Shown here one piece after another: positions 1 to 7,317 of a stretch of DNA of 9,226 bases. The position numbers were made by a program, and so were the translations under genes. The notes below the pieces were generated by a model. That model worked only from the letters and a program-made list of their open reading frames with translations. It had not been told where the DNA came from and searched no databases. How positions within the stretch are numbered: position 1 is the first letter of the stretch; the number at the start of each line of letters is the position of its first letter. This DNA comes from Bacteroidota bacterium (GTDB taxonomy: Bacteria; Bacteroidota; Bacteroidia; UKL13-3): contig CANHRW010000069.1 in NCBI GenBank assembly GCA_947462865.1, forward strand, positions 1-9,226. Reading direction: 5' to 3'.

Positions 1-1953
1 AGGTACTTTTGCTTTTACAACTTGTGAACCGGCACGACTGTCCATACCTTCTAATTGTCCACGACGTTTATTTAAATCCCCGATAACATCACCCATGTTC
101 TCTTCAGGTGTTAACACCTCAATTTTCATGATAGGTTCTAATAATACCGGACTTGCATTTCTTGCTGCTTCTTTGAAACCAATGCGTGCACAAATTTCAA
201 ATGACAACGAATCTGAATCCACTGCGTGGAATGAACCATCAAACAACCTAACTTTTAAGCTTTCAATTGCATATCCGGCTAACACACCATTCTTCATGGC
301 AGATTCAAATCCTTTTTGTACTGAAGGAACAAATTCTTTAGGAATTGAACCTCCAACGATTTCGTTCACAAACTCTAAACCTTTCTTTTCTGGGTCGCCA
401 GGGATCAATTCAAATTGAATATCCGCAAATTTACCACGACCACCAGTTTGTTTTTTGTAAACTTCTCTATGAGAAACAGGCTTTGTAATGGTTTCTTTGT
501 ATGAAACCTGAGGAGCACCTTGGTTACATTCAACCTTGAATTCTCTTCTCAACCTGTCAACAATAATTTCTAAGTGTAATTCACCCATTCCAGAGATAAC
601 AGTTTGACCTGTTTCTTCGTCTGTATGAACTCTGAAAGTTGGATCTTCTTCAGCTAATTTAGCCAATGACATACCTAATTTATCAGAATCTGCTTGTGTT
701 TTAGGTTCAACTGCCAAACCAATTACTGGTTCAGGGAAGTCCATTGCTTCTAACACAATTGGATTTTTCTCCTCACACAATGTATCTCCGGTTTTGATGT
801 CTTTGAAACCAACAGCAGCACCAATGTCTCCAGCACCTAATTTTTCAACTGGGTTTTGTTTGTTGGCATGCATTTGGAAAATACGAGAGATACGTTCCTT
901 GTTACCACTTCTGGTATTGAATACATAAGAACCTGCATCTAACATACCTGAATATACACGCATGAAAGCCAATCTACCTACAAATGGGTCAGTTGCAATT
1001 TTGAAAGCCAAAGCTGCGAAAGGCTCATTGTAATCAGGTTTGCGAGTAACTTCTTCGTTTGTATCAGGATTGGTACCAGTAATAACTCCTTTGTCTAATG
1101 GACTAGGAAGAATTTCCATAACCAAATCCAACATGGTTTGAACACCTTTATTTTTGAATGATGAACCACATACCATCGGAACAATTTTCATGTCAATAGT
1201 AGCTTGACGCAATGCATCCAAAATTTCTCTCTCTGTGATGCTTGATGGATCTTCAAAGAATTTCTCCATCAATTTGTCATCATATTCAGAAACTGCTTCA
1301 AGTAATTTTTCTCTCCACTCGTTAGCTTCTTCTAACATGTCAGCAGGAATATCAACTACTTCATAAGTCATTCCTTTATCTTGTTCGTTCCAAACCATTC
1401 CACGGAAGTTGATCAAATCAACTACTCCCTTGAAATTGTCTTCAGAACCGATAGGTAACTGCAAAGGAACTGCATTGCTACCTAACATATCTTTCACTTG
1501 TTTAACTACATTTAAGAAGTCAGCACCAGAACGGTCCATTTTGTTAACGAATCCGATACGGGCAACATTGTAATTGTTTGCAAGTCTCCAGTTTGTTTCT
1601 GACTGAGGCTCAACACCATCAACTGCAGAGAACAAGAATACCAAACCATCCAATACACGCAAAGAACGGTTTACCTCAACGGTAAAATCTACGTGTCCAG
1701 GAGTGTCAATGATATTGATGTGGTATCTGTTGTTTCTATAGTTCCAGAATACAGTTGTAGCTGCAGAAGTAATTGTGATACCTCTTTCTTGCTCCTGTAC
1801 CATCCAGTCCATGGTTGCAGCACCATCGTGTACTTCACCAATCTTGTGGTTTACACCAGCATAGTAAAGGATACGCTCAGTTGTTGTAGTTTTACCTGCA
1901 TCAATGTGAGCTGCAATACCTATGTTTCTTGTATATTGTAAGTCGCGTGACAT
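1..1953 (-). CDS. fusA: Elongation factor G (EF-G), C-terminus cut by window edge
   Basis: EF-G is the cytoplasmic GTPase that drives tRNA-mRNA translocation and, with RRF, ribosome recycling. The minus-strand frame is open for 651 codons from an ATG at 1953 to base 1 with no stop, so the gene continues left. The family is usually about 690-710 residues, so roughly the last 45-60 are missing. Visible GTPase motifs are G1 AHIDAGKTT (15-23), the switch-I RGITI stretch (57-61), G3 DTPGH (83-87, including the catalytic His87) and G4 NKMD (137-140). Later domains II-V follow, including the conserved GELHLE and GGSIPKEF segments and the LNKRRGQ segment near the cut. The start begins MSRDLQYTRNIGIAAH, the normal EF-G N-terminus. 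It lies 20 bp after rpsG with no Shine-Dalgarno, as usual in this phylum. Position in the str operon marks it as the canonical EF-G rather than a paralogue. No in-frame lesion was seen. Confidence 0.98.
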   Translation of the reverse strand, partial: MSRDLQYTRNIGIAAHIDAGKTTTTERILYYAGVNHKIGEVHDGAATMDWMVQEQERGITITSAATTVFWNYRNNRYHINIIDTPGHVDFTVEVNRSLRVLDGLVFLFSAVDGVEPQSETNWRLANNYNVARIGFVNKMDRSGADFLNVVKQVKDMLGSNAVPLQLPIGSEDNFKGVVDLINFRGMVWNEQDKGMTYEVVDIPADMLEEANEWREKLLEAVSEYDDKLMEKFFEDPSSITEREILDALRQATIDMKIVPMVCGSSFKNKGVQTMLDLVMEILPSPLDKGVITGTNPDTNEEVTRKPDYNEPFAALAFKIATDPFVGRLAFMRVYSGMLDAGSYVFNTRSGNKERISRIFQMHANKQNPVEKLGAGDIGAAVGFKDIKTGDTLCEEKNPIVLEAMDFPEPVIGLAVEPKTQADSDKLGMSLAKLAEEDPTFRVHTDEETGQTVISGMGELHLEIIVDRLRREFKVECNQGAPQVSYKETITKPVSHREVYKKQTGGRGKFADIQFELIPGDPEKKGLEFVNEIVGGSIPKEFVPSVQKGFESAMKNGVLAGYAIESLKVRLFDGSFHAVDSDSLSFEICARIGFKEAARNASPVLLEPIMKIEVLTPEENMGDVIGDLNKRRGQLEGMDSRAGSQVVKAKVP

Positions 1954-1973
1954 TTTGTTTTATCTATTTTGAA

Positions 1974-2444
1974 TTAGCTGATTTTGAAATGCGAGAATGC
2001 TTTGTTTGCTTCAGCCATTTTGTGCGTGTCTTCACGTTTTTTAACTGCTGCACCTTCATTTTTAGCTGCTGATAAAATCTCACCAGCTAATTTGTCTGCC
2101 ATGGTTTTTTCACCTCTGTTACGGGCATATCTAATTAACCATTTCATACCAACTGCAATTTTACGGTCAGCAGGAACTTCCATTGGAATTTGGAATGTTG
2201 CTCCACCTACTCTGCGAGATTTAACCTCTACAGCAGGCATTACATTGTTCAATGCTTTTTTCCAAACATCTAATCCTCTTTCTTGTGCTTTTGCTTCTAC
2301 TTTATCTAATGCACCGTAAAAAATGGTATAAGCTGTATTTTTCTTTCCGCTCCACATCATGTTGTTCACAAAACGGGTAACCAAAATATCATTGAATTTT
2401 GGATCTGGTAATAAAATATGCTTTTTAGCTCTTGATTTTCTCAT
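1974..2444 (-). CDS. rpsG: 30S ribosomal protein S7
   Basis: S7 is a primary 16S rRNA-binding protein that nucleates assembly of the 30S head and lies near the E-site tRNA. The 156-residue product matches the usual bacterial length. It starts MRKSRAKKH and contains the conserved FVNNMMWSGKK region (25-35), the signature SRRVGGATFQIP (76-87) and the RNRGEKTMADKLAGE helix in the C-terminal half. It is the second gene of the str operon, 25 bp after the rpsL stop and 20 bp before fusA, so the three are almost certainly cotranscribed. In Escherichia coli S7 represses its own operon by binding the rpsL-rpsG spacer. The spacer here is only 25 bp, so that specific mechanism is not evident. No Shine-Dalgarno precedes the ATG. 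Confidence 0.99.
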   Translation of the reverse strand: MRKSRAKKHILLPDPKFNDILVTRFVNNMMWSGKKNTAYTIFYGALDKVEAKAQERGLDVWKKALNNVMPAVEVKSRRVGGATFQIPMEVPADRKIAVGMKWLIRYARNRGEKTMADKLAGEILSAAKNEGAAVKKREDTHKMAEANKAFSHFKIS

Positions 2445-2469
2445 GTCTATACTAACTTAGGCTGACTGT

Positions 2470-2877
2470 TTATTTCTTTTTAGCTTTTGGATCTACAGCT
2501 TGTCCTGGTTTAGGACGTTTTGTTCCGTATTTAGAACGTTGTTGTTTACGTCCGTCTACACCAGCAGTATCCAATGCACCCCTTACGATGTGGTAACGAA
2601 CTCCAGGTAAATCTTTTACCCTTCCGCCTCTTACCAATACGATAGAGTGTTCTTGTAAGTTGTGACCTTCTCCTGGAATGTAGGCGTTCACCTCATTACC
2701 GTTGGTCAATCTAACACGAGCAACCTTTCTCATAGCTGAGTTAGGCTTTTTAGGAGTTGTAGTGTACACACGGGTACAAACACCTCTGCGCTGTGGGCAA
2801 GAATCAAGTGCTGGTGACTTGCTCTTGGTATTTACGTCGTTGCGGCCCTTACGAACCAGTTGTTGAATAGTAGGCAT
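2470..2877 (-). CDS. rpsL: 30S ribosomal protein S12
   Basis: S12 sits at the decoding centre of the small subunit and controls translational accuracy. The 135-residue protein aligns without gaps to the E. coli protein through its core: CPQRRGVCTRVYTTTPKKPN (27-46), GEGHNLQEHS (69-78) and RGGRVKDLPGVRYH (83-96). Lys43 and Lys88, the classical streptomycin-resistance positions, are both lysine (wild-type state). Asp89 in the same loop is the residue methylthiolated by RimO in other bacteria. The tail after SKYGTKRPK is about 11 residues longer than in E. coli and ends in a lysine run, a usual variation. This is the first gene of the str operon, with two upstream promoters. The start at 2877 gives the standard MPTIQQLVRKGR N-terminus. 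Confidence 0.99.
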   Translation of the reverse strand: MPTIQQLVRKGRNDVNTKSKSPALDSCPQRRGVCTRVYTTTPKKPNSAMRKVARVRLTNGNEVNAYIPGEGHNLQEHSIVLVRGGRVKDLPGVRYHIVRGALDTAGVDGRKQQRSKYGTKRPKPGQAVDPKAKKK

Positions 2878-2919
2878 ATCTAATTTTTAATACGCAATTT
2901 TATCTTAAAAAAGGGAGGG

Positions 2920-2950
2920 CAAAGGTAGGTGATGCGAGTTAGCTAAACAA
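2920..2950 (-). promoter_or_regulatory. Proximal rpsL (str operon) promoter
   Basis: On the minus strand a TTG (2950-2948) is followed by exactly 20 bases and then TACCTTTG (2927-2920). This matches the Bacteroidota primary-sigma consensus TTG-N19-21-TAnnTTTG at every defined position. Transcription would begin near 2912-2915, giving a 5' leader of about 35 nt before the rpsL ATG. An 8-bp palindrome, TTAGCTAA, lies in the spacer between the two boxes; whether a regulator binds it is unknown. The motif is seen directly; activity is inferred. Confidence 0.7.
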
Positions 2951-3047
2951 GTGCTTGACAAAAAATATATAAAAATATTTGATGCTGAGCGGGTTAAATG
3001 CTAACTATTAACCATCAGTCTTTCCAATGTTGACCCTTTCGGGGCTG
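2951..3047 (-). other. Structured stretch between the two str promoters
   Basis: This segment would be transcribed only from the distal promoter. Read on the minus strand it contains CCC-GAAA-GGG (3043-3034), a short stem with a GNRA-type tetraloop. A six-pair stem GGTTAA/TTAACC (3013-3008 with 2997-2992) with a ten-base loop follows. After that comes an AT-rich inverted repeat (AAATAT and ATATTT with a short loop) ending in a T run near 2961-2982. The last element resembles a weak terminator. It could be a leader, a short RNA or chance. No open frame longer than a few codons is present, and I do not recognise a known RNA family. The remaining part of the intergenic region, 3079-3244, is AT-rich; I saw no convincing promoter for uvrC in it. 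Confidence 0.3.
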
Positions 3048-3078
3048 CAAACATAGGCATCTTATTTGAATTATCAAA
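3048..3078 (-). promoter_or_regulatory. Distal upstream promoter for the str operon or a short RNA
   Basis: On the minus strand TTTG (3078-3075), 19 bases, then TATGTTTG (3055-3048) form a second full match to the Bacteroidota promoter consensus. Transcription would start near 3041. The transcript would run about 160 nt to the rpsL start, passing a CCC-GAAA-GGG hairpin at its very 5' end and a GGTTAA/TTAACC hairpin, or it could stop early at the AT-rich stretch near 2960-2982. The match is direct; its role as a second str promoter is inference. Confidence 0.55.
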
Positions 3079-3244
3079 GATTGCGACAGTTTTTAACCTT
3101 TAAAATGTGAATATTCTGCAAGTTTTTAATTAAAATGCTGATTTACTTGTGCTTAAATGAAAATATATTTTAAAAGTTTTTACAGAAAACGCGCTAAACT
3201 GATTTATTTCTGTAATAAAAGCCTGTATTTATTAATTTGGCCGA

Positions 3245-5047
3245 ATGATTCCGGAGAAATTCAAACAAATCATCAATAGCTTGCCATCCTCCCCCGGGAT
3301 CTACAAATATTTTGACAAAGACAATCAGATCATCTATATAGGTAAAGCTAAAAACCTCAAAAAAAGAGTCAGTAGCTATTTCAACAAAACCAATCACGAA
3401 AACAGAAAGACCACTGTTTTGGTTAGTAAAATAGAAAAACTTGAATTTACAATCGTTGAAACGGAAACGGATGCTTTGCTTTTGGAAAATGTATTGATCA
3501 AGCAATTCCAGCCTCGTTTCAATATTCTTCTAAAAGACGATAAGACCTATCCATTTATTTGTATCAAGGCTGAAAACTTTCCTAGAGTTTTTACAGTCAG
3601 GCAACGCATCAAAGATGGATCAGAATATTACGGACCATATGCCAATGGTCACCTCATGTATACCCTGTTGGATTTGATTAAAAACCTATACCCTATTAGA
3701 ACCTGTAATTTATTGCTCACTCCTACTTCTATTCAAGCTGGTAAATTCAAGACTTGTTTAGAATATGATATAGGCAATTGTAAGGCCCCTTGTGTTGGTT
3801 TACAATCTGAAAGCGATTACCAACAACAAATTAAACTGATCAAAGGAATTCTTAAAGGGAATTTATCGGAAGTAAAATCAGAACTAAAAAATCAAATGGC
3901 TGATGCTGTATCTCAGCTGCAATTTGAAAAAGCAGAATTACTGAAACGTAAATTCCTATTACTAGAAAACTACCAAAGTAAATCTACCATTGTTACTAAA
4001 CTTTTTGACCCTGTAGAAGTTTACAGCATTGTATCCGATGATAAATATGCTTATATCAACTTTTTAAAAGTTGTCAATGGCATGATTGTTCAAACCCAAA
4101 CCTTTGAAATTAAACGAAAATTAGATGAGTCTGAATCAAGTTTACTTGCGCTTACCATTACAGAGGTTAGAAACAATTATGAATCTGATTGTAAAGAAAT
4201 TATTGTTCCTATGACGCCTGAATGGGAAATAGAAAATGTACAATATACCATTCCTAAATTGGGAGATAAAAAACAATTATTGGATCTGTCAATGCGAAAT
4301 GCCAGTTATTACAGAAGACAAAAAATGATTCAACACGAACATTTAAATCCTGAGTTAAAAACTGAGCGAATATTAAATCAGATGAAACAGGATTTACGCT
4401 TGACCCAATTACCTGCACATATTGAATGTTTTGACAATTCCAATATACAAGGAACCAATCCTGTTTCTGCTTGTGTTGTTTTTAAAGATGCAAAGCCTAG
4501 TAAAAAAGACTACAGAATTTTCCATGTTAAAACAGTTGAAGGCCCCAATGATTTTGCCACCATGGAAGAAGTTGTGTTTAGAAGATACAAACGCTTATTG
4601 GATGAGCACCAAACATTGCCTCAATTGATTGTGATAGATGGCGGGAAAGGACAGCTTAGCAGTGCGGTATTTAGTTTAAAAAAATTAGGTATTTACGGGC
4701 AAGTAGCTGTTATAGGAATTGCAAAAAGATTAGAGGAATTGTACTACCCCAATGATGAATTGCCTTTATTTCTGGATAAAAAATCTGAAACCTTGAAGGT
4801 AATACAGAAATTAAGAGATGAAGCGCATAGATTTGGCATTACCCATCACCGCAACATCAGAAGTAAAAACGCCATTGGAACTGAGCTAGCAGAAATTCCT
4901 GGTATAGGAGAACATACCTCACAGTTACTGTTACAAGCTTTTAAATCAGTAAAGAAGATTAAAGCCGCAACTTTATCAGATTTAACAGCAATCATTGGGC
5001 CTTCTAAAGCGGAAAAAGTGATTCAGTTTTTTAAAACTGACCATTGA
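3245..5047 (+). CDS. uvrC: UvrABC excinuclease subunit C
   Basis: UvrC is the dual nuclease of nucleotide excision repair: recruited by UvrB, it cuts the damaged strand on both sides of the lesion. The 600-residue protein has the full domain set. The GIY-YIG nuclease (about 14-95) has GIY at 18-20, YIG at 31-33, Arg41 and Glu81, and makes the 3' incision. A cysteine group (C154, C171, C179, C183) corresponds to the cluster reported to hold iron-sulfur in E. coli UvrC. A UVR motif (about 206-241) binds UvrB. The RNase H-like domain for the 5' incision shows D397 (FDNSN), D465 (VIDGGKGQ) and H528 (DEAHRF). Tandem helix-hairpin-helix motifs (about 549-597) bind DNA. The start at 3245 begins MIPEKFKQIINSLPSSPGIY, a normal N-terminus. 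It stands alone on the plus strand, divergent from the str operon; no clear upstream promoter was found. Confidence 0.98.
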   Translation: MIPEKFKQIINSLPSSPGIYKYFDKDNQIIYIGKAKNLKKRVSSYFNKTNHENRKTTVLVSKIEKLEFTIVETETDALLLENVLIKQFQPRFNILLKDDKTYPFICIKAENFPRVFTVRQRIKDGSEYYGPYANGHLMYTLLDLIKNLYPIRTCNLLLTPTSIQAGKFKTCLEYDIGNCKAPCVGLQSESDYQQQIKLIKGILKGNLSEVKSELKNQMADAVSQLQFEKAELLKRKFLLLENYQSKSTIVTKLFDPVEVYSIVSDDKYAYINFLKVVNGMIVQTQTFEIKRKLDESESSLLALTITEVRNNYESDCKEIIVPMTPEWEIENVQYTIPKLGDKKQLLDLSMRNASYYRRQKMIQHEHLNPELKTERILNQMKQDLRLTQLPAHIECFDNSNIQGTNPVSACVVFKDAKPSKKDYRIFHVKTVEGPNDFATMEEVVFRRYKRLLDEHQTLPQLIVIDGGKGQLSSAVFSLKKLGIYGQVAVIGIAKRLEELYYPNDELPLFLDKKSETLKVIQKLRDEAHRFGITHHRNIRSKNAIGTELAEIPGIGEHTSQLLLQAFKSVKKIKAATLSDLTAIIGPSKAEKVIQFFKTDH

Positions 5048-5049
5048 AT

Positions 5050-5235
5050 ATTGTTTAGCTTAATAGGTATTGAGTATATATGGCAAATTTCTCTTAAATG
5101 AGATTAATAAAAAGATGATTTCAATCGCAAATACTGAGTAGAAAGAAGGTGCAGTTTTGTTGTAACCTAAGTACGCAATTAACAAAGCAAAGATAAACCT
5201 GATGAGACGGTCTCATTTTCCATTGTTTTTTTCAT
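5050..5235 (-). pseudogene. Decayed small membrane protein gene, DUF2892/YgaP-like
   Basis: The minus strand reads as a small two-helix membrane protein broken across frames. An ATG at 5235 is followed by an A run. In the adjacent frame the reading is KKNNGK, a TGA (5215-5213), then DRLIRFIFALLIAYLGY and a second hydrophobic stretch VFAIEIIFLLISF, ending at TAA 5062-5060. In a further frame near the end, CHIYSIPIKLN (from 5085) replaces the expected C-P-x-Y tail. This resembles the DUF2892 layout as I know it: MKKN-G--DR-IR N-terminus, two membrane helices, C-P-x-Y near the C-terminus. At least three lesions are implied: a one-base loss in the A run or equivalent, an in-frame TGA, and an indel after LLISF. 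It lies tail-to-tail with uvrC. The family assignment is from memory of its pattern; an intact unrelated short ORF or chance hydrophobicity is the alternative. Confidence 0.55.
5202..5232 (+). terminator. Possible weak intrinsic terminator downstream of uvrC
   Basis: A perfect six-pair stem ATGAGA/TCTCAT with loop CGG (5202-5216) is followed by TTTT and, slightly further on, a run of seven T. It lies 155 bases past the uvrC stop and could end its transcript. The stem is short and AT-rich, and it falls inside the remains of a minus-strand gene, so it may be coincidental. No stronger terminator was seen between uvrC and pabB. Confidence 0.3.
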
Positions 5236-5267
5236 CAATTTATTCGAAATTATAGTTATTGGATTGT

Positions 5268-5284
5268 TACTTTTGGTACATTTG
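5268..5284 (+). promoter_or_regulatory. pabB promoter, two adjacent -7 boxes
   Basis: Two perfect TAnnTTTG boxes sit almost end to end: TACTTTTG (5268-5275) and TACATTTG (5277-5284). Either would start transcription 15-30 nt before the pabB ATG at 5308. No TTG lies 19-21 bases upstream of either box (the nearest are at 5259-5261 and 5264-5266), so the upstream element is poor. Position and sequence support a promoter; which box is used cannot be told. Confidence 0.55.
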
Positions 5285-5307
5285 TCACCTATTATCAAAT
5301 TGAATTC

Positions 5308-6567
5308 ATGAATGAAATTGAGCTACTGAAAAACAAATGTTATTCCTATGCCCAAAACCAACAAAATTGTTTGCTTTTGAACAGCAATCAAATTCAGGCG
5401 GCAATGGGATTAAACAGGTATGAATTTATTTTTATGTGCGGTTGCTCAGACCAATTCAAAACCAATGAACAATCGGCATTGGTTCAGTTAAAAAATTTCA
5501 TTGAAAAAAATAGGGGCAAATGGATGGGACTTTCTTTGTCCTATGACTTAAAAAACGAGCTAGAACAACTCGAATCAAACAACTGCAATCAGCTTGATTT
5601 TCCAGTGCTCAATGTATTTGTTCCAGATGCAGTGATTTGTATTGACAAAGCATTAAAAATAACCTGTAACAATCTATCAATTTGGGAGAAGATCAACCAA
5701 CAAGAAATTGCCTTTAAAAAGCCTTTACCCAAACTGGAATTTACACCAAGGGTTTCAAAAGAAAACTATCTCCATACAATCAAACAAATTCAAACGCATA
5801 TTTTAAATGGTGATGTATATGAATTGAATTATTGTATCGAATTTTACAAAACAGCATGTCCCGAAATTGAACCTGTGAATGTATACCAAACTTTGAATGC
5901 TGTTTCACCAACCCCCTACTCTGCACTTTGGATTGATCACACGCATGTGATTGCTTGTGCCAGTCCTGAAAGATTTTTGTTAAAAAAAGCAACAAATATT
6001 TACTCTCAGCCTATTAAAGGAACCATCAAAAGAATGGCAGATCAGGATGCCGATCAGGAACAGAAAGCATTACTATTAAATTCTGAAAAAGAACGAGCAG
6101 AAAACTTGATGATCGTTGATTTGGTTCGAAATGACTTGTCTAAATCTTGTGAAATAGGGAGTATAAAAGTAGATGAACTATTTGGCATTTATAGTTTCAA
6201 GAATTTACACCAAATGATTTCAACAGTAAGTGGCAAATTAAAAACAAACGACATTGTGGAGGCTATTTGCCACGCGTTTCCAATGGGAAGTATGACCGGC
6301 GCTCCTAAAATTAAAGCCATGGAAATAATAGAGCAACTGGAACAAACACAAAGAGGAATGTACAGCGGAAGTATTGGCTATATTAATCCTGAAGGCGATT
6401 TTGATTTAAATGTAGTCATTAGAAGCTTACAGTATCATAAAAAGAAAGGTTACTTGAGTTTTGAAGTTGGATCTGCCATCACCATTGATTCTGATCCTGA
6501 ATCGGAGTACAATGAATGCCTATTAAAAGGTGAATTAATGATGCAAATTTTTAATGGAACAACTTAA
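5308..6567 (+). CDS. pabB: Aminodeoxychorismate synthase component I
   Basis: PabB joins chorismate and ammonia (supplied by the PabA glutaminase) to give 4-amino-4-deoxychorismate, the precursor of p-aminobenzoate for folate, in the cytoplasm. The 419-residue protein belongs to the chorismate-binding family. The motif PIKGT (235-239) has the lysine (K237) typical of PabB where TrpE has PIAGT; this is the main reason to call PabB over anthranilate synthase. Other family motifs are SPERF (219-223), ENLMIVDLVRNDL (265-277), H301, GSMTGAPK (327-334), RGMYSGSIGY (349-358) and the metal-site region DPESEYNECLLKG (396-408). The N-terminal part (1-130) is short and divergent; total length is somewhat below E. 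coli PabB (453). It has no pabA or pabC beside it, so the glutaminase must be encoded elsewhere. Its stop overlaps the convergent downstream gene by four bases. Confidence 0.93.
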   Translation: MNEIELLKNKCYSYAQNQQNCLLLNSNQIQAAMGLNRYEFIFMCGCSDQFKTNEQSALVQLKNFIEKNRGKWMGLSLSYDLKNELEQLESNNCNQLDFPVLNVFVPDAVICIDKALKITCNNLSIWEKINQQEIAFKKPLPKLEFTPRVSKENYLHTIKQIQTHILNGDVYELNYCIEFYKTACPEIEPVNVYQTLNAVSPTPYSALWIDHTHVIACASPERFLLKKATNIYSQPIKGTIKRMADQDADQEQKALLLNSEKERAENLMIVDLVRNDLSKSCEIGSIKVDELFGIYSFKNLHQMISTVSGKLKTNDIVEAICHAFPMGSMTGAPKIKAMEIIEQLEQTQRGMYSGSIGYINPEGDFDLNVVIRSLQYHKKKGYLSFEVGSAITIDSDPESEYNECLLKGELMMQIFNGTT

Positions 6568-7304
6568 TCTACTAAGATGATTTTTTCTCTGATGGTTTGC
6601 TTTCCGATTTGCATAATGATGTAATAGCAACCTGACTGTAAATGGCTTAAATTAATTTGAACCTGATTAGCTCCTTTATCAATATCAGGATTTATAGGCA
6701 ATTCTCTCATGTTCAAATCAAACAGGTGAACATTAACAGGTTCATTGTTGTTTTTGTAATCTATGTTGATGATTCCTTGACTGGGTACAGGATAAATCAG
6801 GCATTTTGATGCTATCTCATTTTCAGACAAATTGGTTGCGGCATTTACAGTTAAACTATACCTAGTTACAGAATCTTCTATTGTTCTGGTAATGGTTAGC
6901 GCACGTGCATAAACTTTGATGACAACTGACAATGGATAAATTCCTTGTTGCCCCACCTGTGGCAAGCCTGAAAGTAAAATACATCCAGTTTCTCCACCAT
7001 TGGCTTTACAATTAACTTGATTACATTGGTAAGTAAAATTAGCCGGTAAACCATTTACTTTGGTAACTACTATTGAATCAATAGTTGCTAAAATAGGAAA
7101 TCCAAATTCAGTAACCATGGTATCTTTGGGCATTCTAAATTGAATAATTTGAGCATATGGCTTTGTTTCTGTTGCTTGTTCAAGTTCTACAGGAAAAATA
7201 CCCGATGTTTTTAAATTCAAATCAGGATTGCATTGTGCAAACAAGTGCAAGGTGGTTGATTGCAACAAAAAGAGTATAATTGAATAGATAAATTTGTTTT
7301 TCAT
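6564..7304 (-). CDS. Secreted protein of unknown function with T9SS type A sorting domain
   Basis: The 246-residue product begins MKNKFIYSIILFLLQ, a clear signal peptide probably cleaved after FAQ (about residue 24). The following cysteine is not in a proper lipobox (FAQC), so signal peptidase I is more likely. Residues about 35-155 form one domain with IQFRMPKD, ATIDSIVVTKVNGLPANF and YQCN, then C99, GGETGC (C108) and GLPQVGQQGIYPL; the pattern suggests an Ig-like beta fold with disulfides. I have an impression of similar domains in other Bacteroidota secreted proteins, but no function is known to me. Residues about 168-246 are a Por-type sorting domain: YPVPSQG (171-177), HLFDLNMRELP, LQSGCYYI and a final REKIILVD. 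It would be exported by the type IX system to the surface or medium. The frame stays open upstream to 7469, but that would bury the signal peptide and overlap the neighbour, so 7304 is chosen. Confidence 0.85.
   Translation of the reverse strand: MKNKFIYSIILFLLQSTTLHLFAQCNPDLNLKTSGIFPVELEQATETKPYAQIIQFRMPKDTMVTEFGFPILATIDSIVVTKVNGLPANFTYQCNQVNCKANGGETGCILLSGLPQVGQQGIYPLSVVIKVYARALTITRTIEDSVTRYSLTVNAATNLSENEIASKCLIYPVPSQGIINIDYKNNNEPVNVHLFDLNMRELPINPDIDKGANQVQINLSHLQSGCYYIIMQIGKQTIREKIILVD
7289..7296 (+). promoter_or_regulatory. Candidate -7 box for the TonB receptor gene
   Basis: TAAATTTG is a perfect TAnnTTTG box on the plus strand, inside the signal-peptide codons of the divergent gene. 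Transcription would begin near 7301-7304. That leaves a leader of about 15 nt before the ATG at 7318 but none before the ATG at 7303, so it favours 7318. No TTG lies 19-21 bases upstream. On the minus strand a near-match TATCTTGG (7328-7321) could serve the secreted-protein gene in mirror image. Confidence 0.4.
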
Positions 7305-7317
7305 GATTAGAAATTTA

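Noticed and set aside
1693..2319. Plus-strand open frames antisense to fusA and rpsG
   Set aside because: They are mirror frames of highly conserved genes with no recognisable features of their own.
2955..2960. TTGACA, a sigma-70 type -35 hexamer on the plus strand, as a uvrC promoter
   Set aside because: Bacteroidota do not generally use TTGACA/TATAAT promoters, and it lies nearly 290 bp before uvrC. The following AATATTTG is one base off the -7 box with a spacing of only 16.
3232..3239. TTAATTTG as a -7 box for uvrC
   Set aside because: It has one mismatch and would start transcription at or after the uvrC ATG, requiring a leaderless or truncated message.
3194..3505. Open frame antisense to the start of uvrC (103 codons)
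   Set aside because: It lies over the well-supported GIY-YIG domain and its composition (F/I/K-rich low complexity) is that of a shadow frame.
5060..5235. Programmed frameshift or stop-codon readthrough making an intact small membrane protein
   Set aside because: At least two frame changes and an in-frame TGA would be needed, with no slippery heptamer or selenocysteine-type element visible at the joints; decay is simpler.
7225..7236. Lipoprotein signal (cysteine right after FAQ) in the secreted protein
   Set aside because: Glutamine at -1 does not fit the lipobox, which needs Gly, Ala or Ser; and the C-terminal sorting domain points to type IX export.
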